Shown here: in pieces, positions 1 through 13,600 of the stretch
Position numbering within the stretch: position 1 is the stretch's first letter
How the letters are laid out: each line of letters begins with the position of its first letter
Origin: Brasenia schreberi
Taxonomy: Eukaryota; Streptophyta; Magnoliopsida; Nymphaeales; Cabombaceae
Reading direction: 5' to 3'
Length of the DNA: 64,000 nucleotides
NCBI GenBank assembly: GCA_036023115.1
Contig: JAYKKT010000036.1
Span: 4,427,501 to 4,491,500, forward strand
The notes under the pieces: model-generated
Databases searched by the model: none
Seen by the model: only the letters and a program-made list of their open reading frames with translations
What the model was told of the DNA's origin: nothing
Made by a program: the position numbers and the translations under genes

Positions 1-568
1 AAAAAAAGAAAAACTTGCAGAGCATCATGACCTTTTGTTGTCTTAGATTTCTCATCATTTCATTCATTTAGGGGATTGCCCGACTGACTTCACTGTGAGG
101 ACTTATCTTTCTACTCAATTTGACAGTGACTGATTTGATTGGAGACAGGACAGGCAATGAAAGGCGGACTCTTTTTTTCCTTTTAATTTATATATATATT
201 TTTCTCATTATTATATACAATTTTAAACAGAAGGGTCCGGTTTGTATTCAGCGGCATTCATTCACAACCTTAGGACACGTCAATAAGTCTTGTCTCCATC
301 GACTCCATCCACTCATATGTGGTGATCTAATAGCTGGAGATTGATGGTTACGTAGGAGCATAGTGTCTCACACAATAATGCAATCTAAGATTGGCTGATT
401 GATAACCATGAATTTGTGTGCAATATGACCCGCTTAACCCATTATTAGCAGTTAGTCACATTTGGCCGATCGTCAACATTAAGCATACTCATATTAGGAA
501 ATTATTACCAAGGATAATCTTGAAGGAAAGTTGAAATCTTGAATTTCTCAAAATATCTTTTGGCTACC

Positions 569-570
<2 letters not shown>
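1..570. other. Intergenic, no gene seen
   Basis: AT-rich sequence. The only open frame of note (around 120-344) has no recognisable domain and runs through low-complexity AT tracts. Nothing coding or structural can be supported here. Confidence 0.6.

Positions 571-658
<88 letters not shown>
571..658. repeat. (TA)n microsatellite, about 44 units
   Basis: An uninterrupted TA dinucleotide run of about 88 bases. Apparent open frames across it on both strands encode only alternating Ile-Tyr and are artefacts. Confidence 0.97.
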
Positions 659-662
<4 letters not shown>

Positions 663-903
663 AAATCTTACCCATCCCTGACAGATGTTGCTCACTCTTT
701 TCCTACCCACTGAAAACTTATTGTACTCATGCCACTCAAAAACACTTGTTGACATAAATGAGCATCGTTAGTACTGAGCGACACTCTCTATATATCTCTA
801 ATCACAAGGGCTCTAGGCTGAAATTTTGCCAGAGTGGTTCCATCAGCAAGTGGAGGTTTCCCTTGGTGATAAGCCGAAAAGATTATAAAACTTTTAATGC
901 TTT

Positions 904-2971
904 TAGCAAGAATGAATCATGTCCGATAAGCTAATGAAAGTGATATATATTATGATTCGGAGAAATATTAATATATTATGTTTACAAGAGACAAAGTGGG
1001 TTGGAGAAAAAACAAAGGAGATTGAGGATAAAAGTTTTAAATTATGGTACTCAAGAAAGGAAAAGGCTAGAAATGGAGTTATATTATCATAAATAAAGAT
1101 TTAAAAGACAGTGCAGTAGACATACAACGATATGGTGACCAAATCATGATGTTGAAATTAGTATTAGGAGCAGAGGTTTTGAATATAGTTGTGCTTACGC
1201 ACCCGAAGTAAGACTAAAAGATAGTATAAAGATGGCTTTTTGGGAGGAGTTAGATAAGGTGATTCAAATAATTTCATAAAGGGAGATGATTTGTTTAGGA
1301 AGAGACTTAAATGGACACATTGGTAAAGAGGCATTAGGACATCAAGATATTCACGAAAACTTTAGTTTTGGGGATATAAATGAGGAAGACGGTGAGATTT
1401 TAAATTTTGCTATGACATTTGATCTCTTTATAGTTAATACAATCTTCAAAAAACGCGACAAAGATTTAATTACTTATAAGAGTGGGTTATCACAAATACA
1501 AATTGATTATTTTATTTGTAAGAAAAAAGATTGATCATGTTGTAAAGATTGAAAGGTAATTCAAGGAGAAAGCTTAAGAAACCAACATCGACTTTTAGTT
1601 ATGGATTTAGAAGTAAAAAGTGGACAAAGAAGAAAAGAGTGCATCGAACTGTTCAAACTAAATGATAAAATCTCAAAAGCGAAAAAGAATGTATATTTAA
1701 ATAGAAAGTCCTTCAAGGAGATGCTTGGAATTATGTTGGTACACCATGTGATATGTGAAACAATATAACTATACATTAGGAAAGTGACAAAAGATGTATT
1801 AGTTGAGTTTAAGGGAGGTGTACCGGTACAAAAAGAAGCTTGGTAGTGGAGTGAAGTGGTACAAGATAAAATCAAGGCAAAGACGGCATGCTACAAATTA
1901 CATTATGCTAAGAATACTAGTGAAATTTTAGAAGTTTATAAGAAAGCAAAGAAAGAAACGAAAAAGGTCATTAGTGATGCGAAAACTAAAATTTGGGAGG
2001 ATTTATATGAAAAGCTCCACTCAAATGAAAAAGATATTTTTAGGATAGCTAGGGCTAGACATAAGAAAACTAAGGATCTTAATTTTGTTAGATGTATAAA
2101 AAACGAGGATGAGAGAATTCTAGTGGTAAATGATGATGTAAAAATAGATGAAAAAACTATTTTTATAAGGTTTTTAGTGAAAATAAAGATGTTAGTATTA
2201 GTTTAGAAGAGTTTGTCAAATTAGAAAAGTATATAAACCACAATTTTTAGCAACGTATTCAAAAGAATGAAGTCAAAGAGACTCTTAAACATATGAAATG
2301 TGGTAAATCTGAAGGACCAAACAATATTCCTATAGAAGTTTGGAAAATATGTGGAGATACACGAATGACTTGGCTCACAAGACTATTTAATGAAATATAA
2401 AGAAACCAAAAGATATTCGAGAAATGGAGAGTGAACACACTTATACCCGTATAAAAGAAGAATAAAGACGTTAAGAATTGTGCGAATTATCGGGGTATCA
2501 AGTTAATGAGCCATACTATGAAATTATGGGAAAGAATTATCAAATGTAGGATGAGTTGTCATAAGATGTACAAAAGATGTTTATGACAGAAATGAAGATG
2601 TTGAGATGGATGAGTGGTCATATAAATAAAGACCGTATACATAATGAGGTTATTAGAAACAAATTGGCAGTGATACCAATAGCGGATAAAAATGAGAGAA
2701 TATCGTTTAAGATGATTTGAACATATTGAAAGAGGATCAAAAGAAGTGATGTAAGAAGGTATGAAAAACTAGATTTTGAAAGTATTAAAAGAGGTAGAAG
2801 GCTATCACAAAAGTGTTGAAAAGAAACAATAAAGAATGATCTAGCTTATGTTGAGTTAACTGCTAACATGGCACATGATAGGGCTATGTGGAAACAAAGA
2901 ATCCATGTAGCCAACTCTATCTAGTATGGGAAAATGATTAGTTGTTATTGTTGTAGCAAAAATGAAGCATG
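904..2971 (+). mobile_element. RTE-clade LINE, 5'-truncated, internally deleted, with target duplication
   Basis: This is a decayed non-LTR retrotransposon. The endonuclease part is readable around 960-1530 (LCLQETKW-like and GRDLNGHIGKEALG-like segments). The endonuclease-RT linker lies at about 1850-2210 (RIARARHKKTKDLN-like). The copy then jumps at about 2560 from the start of the reverse transcriptase to the RTE C-terminal segment (EMKMLRWMSGH at about 2587), so most of the RT domain is deleted. It ends with CTAGTATGGGAAAATGATTA and a TTG-rich tail at about 2953. The flanks TAGCAAGAATGAATCATG (904-921) and TAGCAAAAATGAAGCATG (2954-2971) match at 16 of 18 positions and form a target-site duplication. 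Frameshifts and stops make it inactive. Confidence 0.88.
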
Positions 2972-3209
2972 ACCATTACACATGGAATGCCAAAATGACA
3001 CAAGATAGCGCAAAATGGCTACTAACAATCCATATAGCACAACCCTAATTGGTTCACGGTATGGCTTGATGGGTTTTGGTTGGCCTTAGTGTTTAATGTA
3101 GATCCCACCACAGAGTGGAAGGCTCTGTTTGTGGGCATCTCCACTAATCCAGGTCATACAAAATCATCCCTTCAACACTTGCATTATGATCAATTACAGA
3201 ATATCCTAA
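2972..3209. other. Spacer between two RTE insertions
   Basis: No gene or repeat recognised. Confidence 0.5.
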
Positions 3210-3306
3210 TTTATCATGTTTACCAAAGCCGACCCCATCTAGTATGGGAAAAGGCTTAGTTGTTGTTTGTTTGTTTGTTGTTTGTTTGTTTATCATGTTT
3301 ACCAAA
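3210..3306 (+). mobile_element. Extremely 5'-truncated RTE insertion (61 bp) with perfect 18-bp target duplication
   Basis: The insert 3228-3288 is only the last roughly 35 bases of the RTE 3' end (CCGACCCCATCTAGTATGGG then AAAAGGCTTAG) plus a TTGT-repeat tail. It is flanked by TTTATCATGTTTACCAAA at 3210-3227 and again at 3289-3306, identical over 18 bases. This shows that the 3' end plus tail was integrated by target-primed reverse transcription and aborted almost at once. Confidence 0.93.
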
Positions 3307-4676
3307 AAATCTGAGGAGTTCGAGCACGACTAGAGTATGTATTGGAGAAACAGTATTTTTTCACCTTGATCTCAACAATCACACAAGCAGCAAACGTATA
3401 TTGAAAATCAGTATAAATCACAAAATAAGAATTTTCTTGCAGTAGTTGCTATTTCATCAATGCAGGCAAAATTTCAAATCTTTGCCTTCTATCCTTCCAG
3501 TGATTGCTGTTCCATCAGTGCAAGAAAGTCTGCTTATTTTTGTTGTCGCCACCGCGCGTCGTTGCATGAAATGCACTTTTCGCACTGTGCCAGCATCAAA
3601 TATAACATTACTGAGGAAAGCCTAAGCCTAACACGCAGAAAGACAGAAAGCAAATAAATGTACCCCTTCGAGTGGGCACAGAGAGCCTGTGAGCTAGCCT
3701 GTGAGCTAAGGCTTTGGGTGCAGGTTTTAGACATTTTTGGCCACATTTGTGTATACATGCGTGGGCAAGAACTTTTATGATACAAGCTACGCTGAGAAAA
3801 CAATTGAACTTAGTGATGCCTCCAAAACTACAATTTATGCTAGCCTTATGCATTCAGTCCAGTAGAAGTGTATGATATGCGCAGACCATACAATATAATT
3901 TTCACAACATTGGCGGTCCTATATGTTTTAAGACTTGAGAAATTAGATTCCGATGATAAAGCAACCGAGACAATATAAAGAATGTGGTGTGTGCGGACAT
4001 CCAGGTGACATGTTACAAGCTATCTGCGGTAACAGTTTCTATCAGTGATGCCTCCAAATCTACAATCTGACTGATCCTTACTCTGTTTAGAACAGTAGAT
4101 ATGAGTGTCCGCAGCACACACCGAACGCAAGATGCAACTTTTACTACAGTGAACCTCCTACTCTGCGTAGAACTTTATAGTCAAAGAATCAATGTTTCTA
4201 TGATGAAACAAGAAAATCGTTCTCTGTTCCAAGTTACAGAGTCCGGAAGAAACAAAACTACATAGGATGTTGCTTATTCTGTTGATGGAAGATAAGTTTG
4301 GACAACCATAAGGTTAAATTGTATCAAAATGCACAACTGTACAAGGATGTGAATGCTGAGACATAGCAAGTAAACCGTCATTGTTATTTGACCAAGTATG
4401 GAAGGTAGCTGAACTAAGGGTTCCAAACAAAATTACAACAAATGGAAGAGAAATAAAAAACTTCTATTATCCCTCACCTGCCATGCACCATGCAATGGGC
4501 AGATGCATCTTTCTCCTAGAACTTGAAAAACAGAAACAACTCAGACAATCGGAAGCTCAACTAACTATTGAGATGGAAGGTGCCAATCAGATGCAATGAA
4601 GCCTCCTGATATTTGTGAAACTGAATAATGTAATTGACAAGCATCCTTCAACATCATTAGATAGCAATGAAGCAGG
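3307..4676. other. Intergenic / 3' flank of the CCDC47-like gene
   Basis: This lies downstream of the stop codon of the minus-strand gene that ends at 4677. It should contain its 3' UTR, but I could not place a clear polyadenylation signal. Short open frames at 3460-3657, 3534-3853 and 4381-4599 show no recognisable domain. Confidence 0.5.
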
Positions 4677-7600
4677 CTAATGGACACGTGTCATCTTGAC
4701 CTTTGGCATTGCCTTCTTCAGCTGTCGAGCTCTTTCTTTCTCTTCTCTCTTGCGGATCGCCTCAGCACTGAGCTTAGCCTCAGCTTCCTCCAATTTTTTC
4801 TTCTCTGCCTTCTTTTTCTGTACCGTTTCTTGCCTAGCATTCTGAAGTTCTTTATACAGTTCCTGAGCCAGTTTAGCACGAGCAGCTTCTGTCTTCGAGC
4901 GAGCCTGCAATTGGAAACATCGCAAAGTCACTAATCTAAGCATAACAAGCGGATAAAGGTAAGCCAACATATGCCCCTCGGATGATTAATTTGAGAAACA
5001 GATGATCAACTGACCTGCGAACTAAGTTTGTATCGCCCAATCATATCAATATAGTATGGTATAAGAAGAACCAATCTCGTCATATCAGCCATTCTGTTCA
5101 CTGGAGGAAGGGTAAACTTGAAAACCAGAATCTTCCTTTGACTACCAGGATATTGATCAGAGAAATGCATTGAAATGAAACCTTTGCCAAATTTTTCAAA
5201 TGCCTTCTCACCAAAAACCTGCATTCATCACATATGCAAATGATGGCCCCCATTTGTGTGCAGGTTTAGGAGTGGCTCCCTATTTCAAATTGAAATCACA
5301 TCAACTACTACCAAGTTCAAAAGAAATTCACGGAAGATTTTGAGCTTGATCTAGTGCATGAAAAACTGAAAGGTACAAGTGGGACAACCGTCAAATGATG
5401 TTGAGACCCTAAAGAGAACCATCTGGAAACTGTACATGATCCTGTGGTCAAACCCCTATGAAATTATTCAGTAAGTACCTCAGTGCTTTTATGTCTGGGC
5501 GTTAAGCATGTTGCCTGGGACCTTTATCCATCACATTAGTCGTAAGGTGGGTTAGTTGGTGGCTGGTCAGCAGCCATGCCTGTTTGAGAGATGGTGAAGG
5601 CAGAAGACTAACTTAAGGATGTGATGTGGCAAGGAAGTACCACCAAAACTAACTTTTCCCAAATTCAACAGGTTCTACTAGAGCAACTCAACTCCTCAAC
5701 GAGGGTTTCACCTACCTTTTTGTTTTATCTCAAAAACCCATGAATTAATGAAAAAAGGGAAATGGCATAGGCAAGATGGATATGCAACCATTTTTTGTCC
5801 TTTTACAAGGCATAAGCAAGGATGCAATCTGGAAAAAGGACCCTGCCCTTGGGTGTGCATTATTATCTCAATAAAAAGTTGCTGCCTAAGATAAACTGAT
5901 CTTGGTTCGATGCACGTAGACACCTCTTTGCCACACTCATCTCAGACACTCCAACACTAGACAACCGTGTTTATCCTCCGTCCAACTCAATATGAGCTAT
6001 TGTAAATACTCTCAGTGCTATGTCACCGAGAAATTTCACCAATATTGATTGATTATTACTTTGTTAGTGAGTTGACTTATCAAAACATTTTCTTTTTAGT
6101 TTTATGAGAAATTATGAACTATATATAGAGTCATGCTGCACCCATAATTTTCAAAAATTACTATGTACCACATCCACAGTTGCACCTGCACCCAGGTGAC
6201 ATAGGATGTACACATTGACATATGGACGAGGAGTCCCCTACATGGTCTGGCCCACTGCAACTTTAAGCACATCTTCTAGAAAGCATTGCCAGTGTCCAGC
6301 GTTCCTCATATACAATAAAACGTCCTTCTCAAGATGAGAACTTTCTGTGGTGACACACAGAGGAACGTCAGGTGTGCATATACAGCTCCAAGAACTTGCT
6401 GGTTTATGGTTGGAACATGGTAGCAGATTTTTCCAGAGTGAGAACAAGCATCAGGAGAAAATTTTAGGAAAATTGTCTTGAAAGTCTATTTGTCCATTGA
6501 AATGAAGCGCTGATCTACTTTGACCTGTGACCGGTTCAGCCTTTTACAGGTTTGCCACTCATTGTCCACGTCTAATTTATGGGTTAACTGTGACCATTGT
6601 CCCTCTTTGATTCTTCCATTGTTTATCTTATATACTAATAGATCCCATTTGTTTGTGTTCAAAAAGAAAATTGCATTGATGGTCAGATAATAATGGGAGC
6701 TGTAGCACAGCTGCAAAGGCTCTAAGATAATCAGTTTCATCTGTATATTGGAACACATCCTTACTTAAATGTTGGAACAAATCCTTACTTAAATGGCATC
6801 CTTGTAGGTGGGAAGAGGAGTTAACTTGCAGTTGGAAGACCTATTTTGACAGATTAAAAAAGGAAGGGAAGGGAAAGAGTTTCCTGTTGGCTTCTGGGTG
6901 TAGCCCCAATGATTTACACAGACACAACAATAACAACTAAGCCTTTTCCCATACTAGATGGGGTCGGCTACATGGATTCTTTGTTTCCATCGAGCCCTAT
7001 TATGTGCCATATTGGTAAACTCAATATGAGGTAGATCATTCTTTATTGTTTCTTTCTAATACTTTTGTGGTCTTCCTCTTCCTCTCTTTTAACATCTTCA
7101 CAATCTAGTTTTTCATACTTTCTTACCGGCGCTTCCTTTGGTCGTCTTTCTACATGTTCAAACCATCTTAAATGATTTTCTCTCATTTTATCCTGTATTG
7201 GTGGCAACGACCAAAGAAGCTCCAATAAGAAGGTATGAAAAACTAGATTGTGAAAATGTTAAAAGAGAAAAAGGAAGACCACAAATAAGCCATGTTAATA
7301 AAACTAGACACAACAATCCTAGTTAATATATTTCGTTTCAAATAAAACTACAGCCATGCTCTCACCAAATAAGCCATGTCCCCTAATGGAAGGGAAAAGA
7401 TTCTATTACATCTTTACAAAAGAATCTACCACATACCTATAATCAAACATAATATAACTTGGCTTCCACTTGGTAGTTTTACTCAGAGTTATGTGTATCA
7501 TCCCATATCATACACAATACGATACAAGGACAATATCGCACACCCACTACATATTGCCTATATCGTGCAACAGGCTGTATCGCACGATACAAGTGCATAT

Positions 7601-10600
7601 CACTCGGGCAATACACTCCTGGTTTATAAAGGGGATCCGAATGCTCATGTTTTCACTGTGATTCTTCCATAATTTTGTGTTTTCTGCTTGAGTGTTGCAT
7701 GACTGAAAGTATTTCCAGCTAGGGAGAAGCTCCTCCGGCGGTCTGACGATCACTCCCACAGTGACAGCGATGGCAACATTTGTTTCGTCTTTTCTTTTTT
7801 GAATGATAATATATGAAGCTACATTGCATGAATGAGTATGGGGTACGTGCACCTCAAAAAATCTGGGGTACAGGTACCCACTATTAAAAAATATAAGAAA
7901 AAGATAAATTTATGCAAATGAATATAGTTATATAACTTCAATACCAACTAACGAGTATATAATATCAAAACAAAAAAATTTGTTGAATAACATTTTCAAC
8001 TTTATACATATAAGTCTAATATCAAAATTCAAAAACATAACATCAAAAACCATCAAAGCTTCAAACCCTAACAGTCTGAATAACATCAAGCATAAAACAT
8101 AAAAAGAACATCAAGCAACACACCCCACCCACCCACCAAATCCGACAAAATAATCACAACCTAAAAGAGGCCATCATCAAGCATTAAGAATCAGAAGTGC
8201 CAATAAAAGATGATGAGAAAAGAACAAGAAACCTAAAGTTGCTCACTAGACCTCCTGTTGTTTCTAAGGTTACACACTCGGAAGTTCCAAAGAACAAGAC
8301 AAAGAAGTATTTGTAACACTCTAGAAAACAATAGTATCAATCAATATTCAAGTCATAATGTTCCTACTGCAAAAACAAAGAAACCTTAACGTAAAAGCCT
8401 CCAACAACATAGAAAATTGATGAACATTGATGACCCACGGACCAGTGAAAACTTGTTCAATGGGGATTCAACCATGTTTAATCAATGACCGGCCTAAAAA
8501 ATTAATGGAATGCACATGGAAAACATGATAAATCTAGAATGATTGTGTGCATCTGAACATCAAGAATCCGGCATTAATTGATGGTTCTTCACCTAAAAAC
8601 TAAAAAGGAAAAACTCAAAGAGGGAGAAGTGAGAACCGTTGATTGTCGGTGAATGGTTGCTTGTCGACCGCCGCTGGTGAATGATTGTCCGTCAGCCACC
8701 GCCCTGCCGGTGAATGTTCATTCATCGGCCATCAGTGATGACAGCAAAGTGCCAGAGAGAGAACACAACATCCAGCCACAAAATTGATTAGGGGTTTTAC
8801 AACCCTTACTTGGAAATTTGAATCAGATCGACCCATATCCATATGGGTCAACCTGATCCACGATACCAAATACGGGTACTTAACGTATCCAAATAAGCAC
8901 ATGTACTTATTTTTAAAGATGTTGAAAAAATCACATACTGGTAATGGTACTTGGTACATACTAGATATGGGTATGTGACCTTATTGTATGTACCGTGCAT
9001 TATAGATATGAAGTAAGTGGATATGTTTTGGATGAATTTGTGACAAACTATGAAGTGGGTGAATATCTTTGGGTGGTTTGGTGATTTATGAAGCTAAGAT
9101 TTATGAAGTGAGTAAATTTGTGGTGATTTATGAAGTGTTTTTACTTTCAGGTTTATTAACATTCAAGAAGATAAATTGAGATGTCTTGAAGATATTCACA
9201 TTCTCAATCTTGGTCACATAACACAACATGGCAGTGATGTAATTTTTGTGGAAAAGTCATAAGTGTTGGAGTTAACTAGGAAGGAGGTTGTTCTTTGTCC
9301 AAGAAGAATTAGGAAAGTGTCATAAGTATTAAAAAACAATGTTTACAAATGATTGAGAATATGGTTAAGAAAAGACAAAAAAAAACATATAGAGATGTTT
9401 GAGTAAGAGTTAGGGGATGTTGGCAGTGATGATAGCATTCTTAACAGTAGTAGTTCTAGACTAACCAAGTGAAAGAGGATTCTAAAAGAGGATGCAAGTT
9501 ATAGAAGAGGAAGAAGTAATGGAAGATCTTCTCATTATGGCATCTAATAATTTTTACTTCATGCTACTACACCTGATGCTAAGCTTAGAATTCACGCAAC
9601 TATGGCTTGAGAGTAATTGCACGAGTAAGGAGATATTGTAGTAGGAGATGATTTTATGATACATGTATTTCCTTTAATACAGCAAATTCATTTCATTTGA
9701 AGGCAATAGCATTTGTTGTTACTAAGTAGGCTAAGATACAAGAGGCACTCTTATAATAAGTTGAGAGAGAAATTATTGGATAAGACTATTATTGAAGTAC
9801 AAGAGTATTTTTCGACTTTCAAGGAATCATGGAAAGTGATAGAGTGTACTATCATAACACATGAATGGACTGATAGGCAAGAAAGGACTTTATTGAACTT
9901 TTTTGTTTATTGTCCTAGAGGACATGTTTTTGAGATCACTTGACATGTTAGAGGAGCGGAATACCAAGGTTTTAAAGCAAGAATTTGATAAGGTGATATT
10001 GGACGTTTTGTATGAAAATGTAGTCCAATTAATTATATACAATGCAGCTAATTACAAACCAGTTGCAAAAGAGTTAGCTATGGTATTTTTATTGGATATC
10101 ATGTGCAACCCATTATATAGACCTCATTTTTTAGAGAGATAGATAAGGTAAAGGTAACGAGTCTAACGACTTAGTGTCGTCAAGATATCACTAAATTTAT
10201 TTATAACTATGAATTTGTATTATATATAATGAGGAGATATACTGATAACACAATAAAAAGCATTATGAAATAAAAGAAAGCCTTAAAGAGAATGTTTACT
10301 TGAAATGAGCAGCAGTAGATTGCATGTTTGCCTTAAAATAGAAGTAACAAAAAATTAGAATTATGAGAGATTTTGCAATAAGAATTATCAACCAAACTTG
10401 TAGTAATTGGTTGTGAGAGGAATTTGAGTGTTTTTGAACACAAGCATACAAAAAAGCACAACAGGTTGGACCATAAGCAACTTAGTATTCATATGTTATA
10501 ACATGCGACTATGAGAGAGGTAATTAATGAATTAGTTATTAATCAAGTATTCAATTTAAGTTTTTATTCTTTAACTTTTTGTTTTAACTAGAATTAAGAA

Positions 10601-13600
10601 AGTTATCTTCAAGTAGGTAGGAGAACCAATTTGATCGAATAAGTCTCAATAATTTTGATGTCTTAGTGGAGTGGATAACGAAAGATGATGAAACAAATGC
10701 ACTCCTAACTTAAGAAGACATTCAGTGGATCAATTTAGAAGGAATGCAACAACATCAGCAAAGGGATGATTACATTGATTTTGTTGTTGAAGGTGGTGAT
10801 CTTGAAGGAAGAGGAGGAAAAGAAGAAGATTATTTAGTTGAGGCTCCCGATCACAATATGTGATTCTTCTTTTTAATTACAAAAGTTATAATTTTAAAGA
10901 ATATTTGTTATTTGTTCAATGATAAAAGTTATAATTTAAATCAATGTTCAATAGATGAATGTTTATCCAAATTTTGATTTATAAGAATTGTTTAGAATTG
11001 TTCTTAATTTTTCTATTTTTCTTGATTTTTAAAATATTTTAATTTTTTTTATTGTGTGTTAAGACTTATGATACACTTGTATCATCTCAACAACAACAAC
11101 TAAGCCTTCTCCCATACTAGACAGGGTCGGCTACATGGATTCTTTGTTTCCATAGAGTCCTATCATGTGCCATGTTAGTAGGTAGCTCACAATAAGCTAG
11201 ATCATTCTTTATTGTTTCTTTCCAACACTTTTGTGGTCGTCCTCTACCTCTTTTAATACTTTCAAAATCTAGTTTTTCATACATTCTTACAGGTTCTTCT
11301 TTTGATCTTCTTTCTATATGTCCAAACCACCTTAAATGATATTCTCTCATTTTATTCTCTATTGGTATCACACATAATTTATTTCTAATAACCTCATTAT
11401 GTATACGGTCTTTTCTTGTATGACCACTCATCCATCTCAACATCTTCATTTCTGTCACAGACATCTTTTGTACATGTTGATGATTAACTACCCAACACTC
11501 ATAACCATAAAACATGACAGGTCTAATTGCTGCTCTATACACGTTACGATACTGGTTTTACTAGTGGTTGTGCAGCTATACCACTATTGGTTATCCTGGT
11601 GTGAGCTGGGTATGATCCACCTTAACCCAATTTTATGCATATGCTGTCACCACCAGCATGGCACACACTAAACTTTTGATCCATAATTGCCAACATGTAA
11701 CATCGACCTTAAAGCATGTTATGAGCATAGCATATTTCTACAGATTTGCACATGCATACTCATATTCCATCTTTTAAAATATCTCATTGCTATCTCATGC
11801 ACGTAATCTTTTCTATGTAAGATTGGTCTGGTAGTGACTGACTTTAAACAATCATTTCATAAATAGATAGCTATATGATAACCCAAAAGAACTTGACGTC
11901 ATGCTTTCAGATCCAACACTTTTTCAAGCAGAACACTGAAAGATTTTTTCATGCAATACAAAGGTAGACGTGCAAACAGTTCAGTTAAATGGATCTCTGC
12001 AATCTGAATCATATATGTAGCTCTTCGCAGCGAGATATACTTATACTGCCCTGTCTCACAACATCCATATTCGTGATGCATGTCCAATAAATGACAATGC
12101 TTCTGAATCTAAACCATGTTTGTAGTTAAAAATACTCAAAGATGTAGGCTTGAAACAATAAACAGTGCACCTCCAATGAATTGACACATCTAGTTCTCCC
12201 TCTAATGATTATCGTTCTATATAACATAAACAATCGTATTCATGATATTATCCACTTTTGATGCCCCAAGTTGACTGAATAACGATACAATCATGTAGGT
12301 TGAAGGATCTAAAACCAGGAAACCCATGTACAAAGCACCTAATGCACAAGTATTGAGAACCTCACAGAAATATGAGGTTTATATAATTGATTTGTGGGAC
12401 TAATTCCATGCTGCCTTCATGTTAACCAACCACATGACTTCCAAACTCACAAAACAGAAATGATTCAATTAACATGATTAAAATTTATTCATTTTGTCTG
12501 CAGAGAAGTATCAGTGCAACGAGCAGAGTTTAGTGTTTGCGCTAAATTGGAATGGACTAACGTAGAAGCATGTCAGCGACACTAAGACAAAAGGGCCCTG
12601 ACACCCACTCTGCGGTAGTAGTTTTACTGCTTTCCTTTCTTCTTCATTTTGATATGCGCCACTACTGACTCGACCTAGGGGAAGAAAGAAAGGGCCAGAA
12701 GAAGCATCGAAGATGCACAGTGCAGGTCTTTTGTAAAATTTTGTGCAACTGATGCTGACAAGCTAGCTATAATTCACGCATGAACTATACCCATAAGTTT
12801 CCATGGTAACTAAGACTTCTGAGGAAAAAAAGATGATCCAAATTTTGCACAGAGAAGAAAAAAACTGATCCATGTTTTGCATGGAGCTTGCTATCTAAAA
12901 TCCACCATGTGACTAGGGGAAGTGGGGAAAGACACCATTGATTGGGATTCATCGAATGCTATTCATGAGACCAATAACAAATAGAAATGGCAATAAGTTT
13001 AGCAACGAGTATTACATATCCTGTTGTCCAGCTAGTGTTCTTATTACTTTGTGGGACATCTATTTTAGATAGTCAACCAATTTGCTTCCTCCCATTCATA
13101 TATTTCTTCTGCAAATAACAGCTTTGAATTATGTTCACTGGAAAATTACCAACATTGGATCATTAATGTGTTTATGACATATTTAATGAATAGCAGTAGT
13201 AAGCACCCACATCCTGTTAGTTCGACTGCCCCTTGACCTGCTTCATCGCTCTATACAGATTATTTCCTGTCTAATTCTTCTTTTCTATATAAAACATTTT
13301 ATTCAGAAGTAGTATTGCCACAGCATGTCAATTTGTATATTCATTGTGTCTTCAGCTTTCCTTAATACCTTTACTCATTATTAGTTTCTTTGATTTTCTT
13401 AAAGCTGGTGCACTGCTTAAGCCGCTTAATCTCCGCATATTCCCTTGCTTTATTAGGGCCAGATGCTAAATCCCCGTTTGTCAATTATTAATAGCACAGT
13501 TTACAACATATAAGAACAAGAAAATCGCAGCTCCTACGGTAGCTTACCAGAACCGTTAACAGTTTATGCATGACAGCTACATGCTATCCAACTGAATTAT

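Noticed and set aside
539..757. Open frames on both strands across the TA run encoding alternating Ile-Tyr
   Set aside because: Pure microsatellite translation; the same occurs at 39047-39350 and 47363-47711.
4381..4599. A 72-residue plus-strand frame near the 3' end of the CCDC47-like gene
   Set aside because: No domain, antisense to the likely 3' UTR, and no splice partner.
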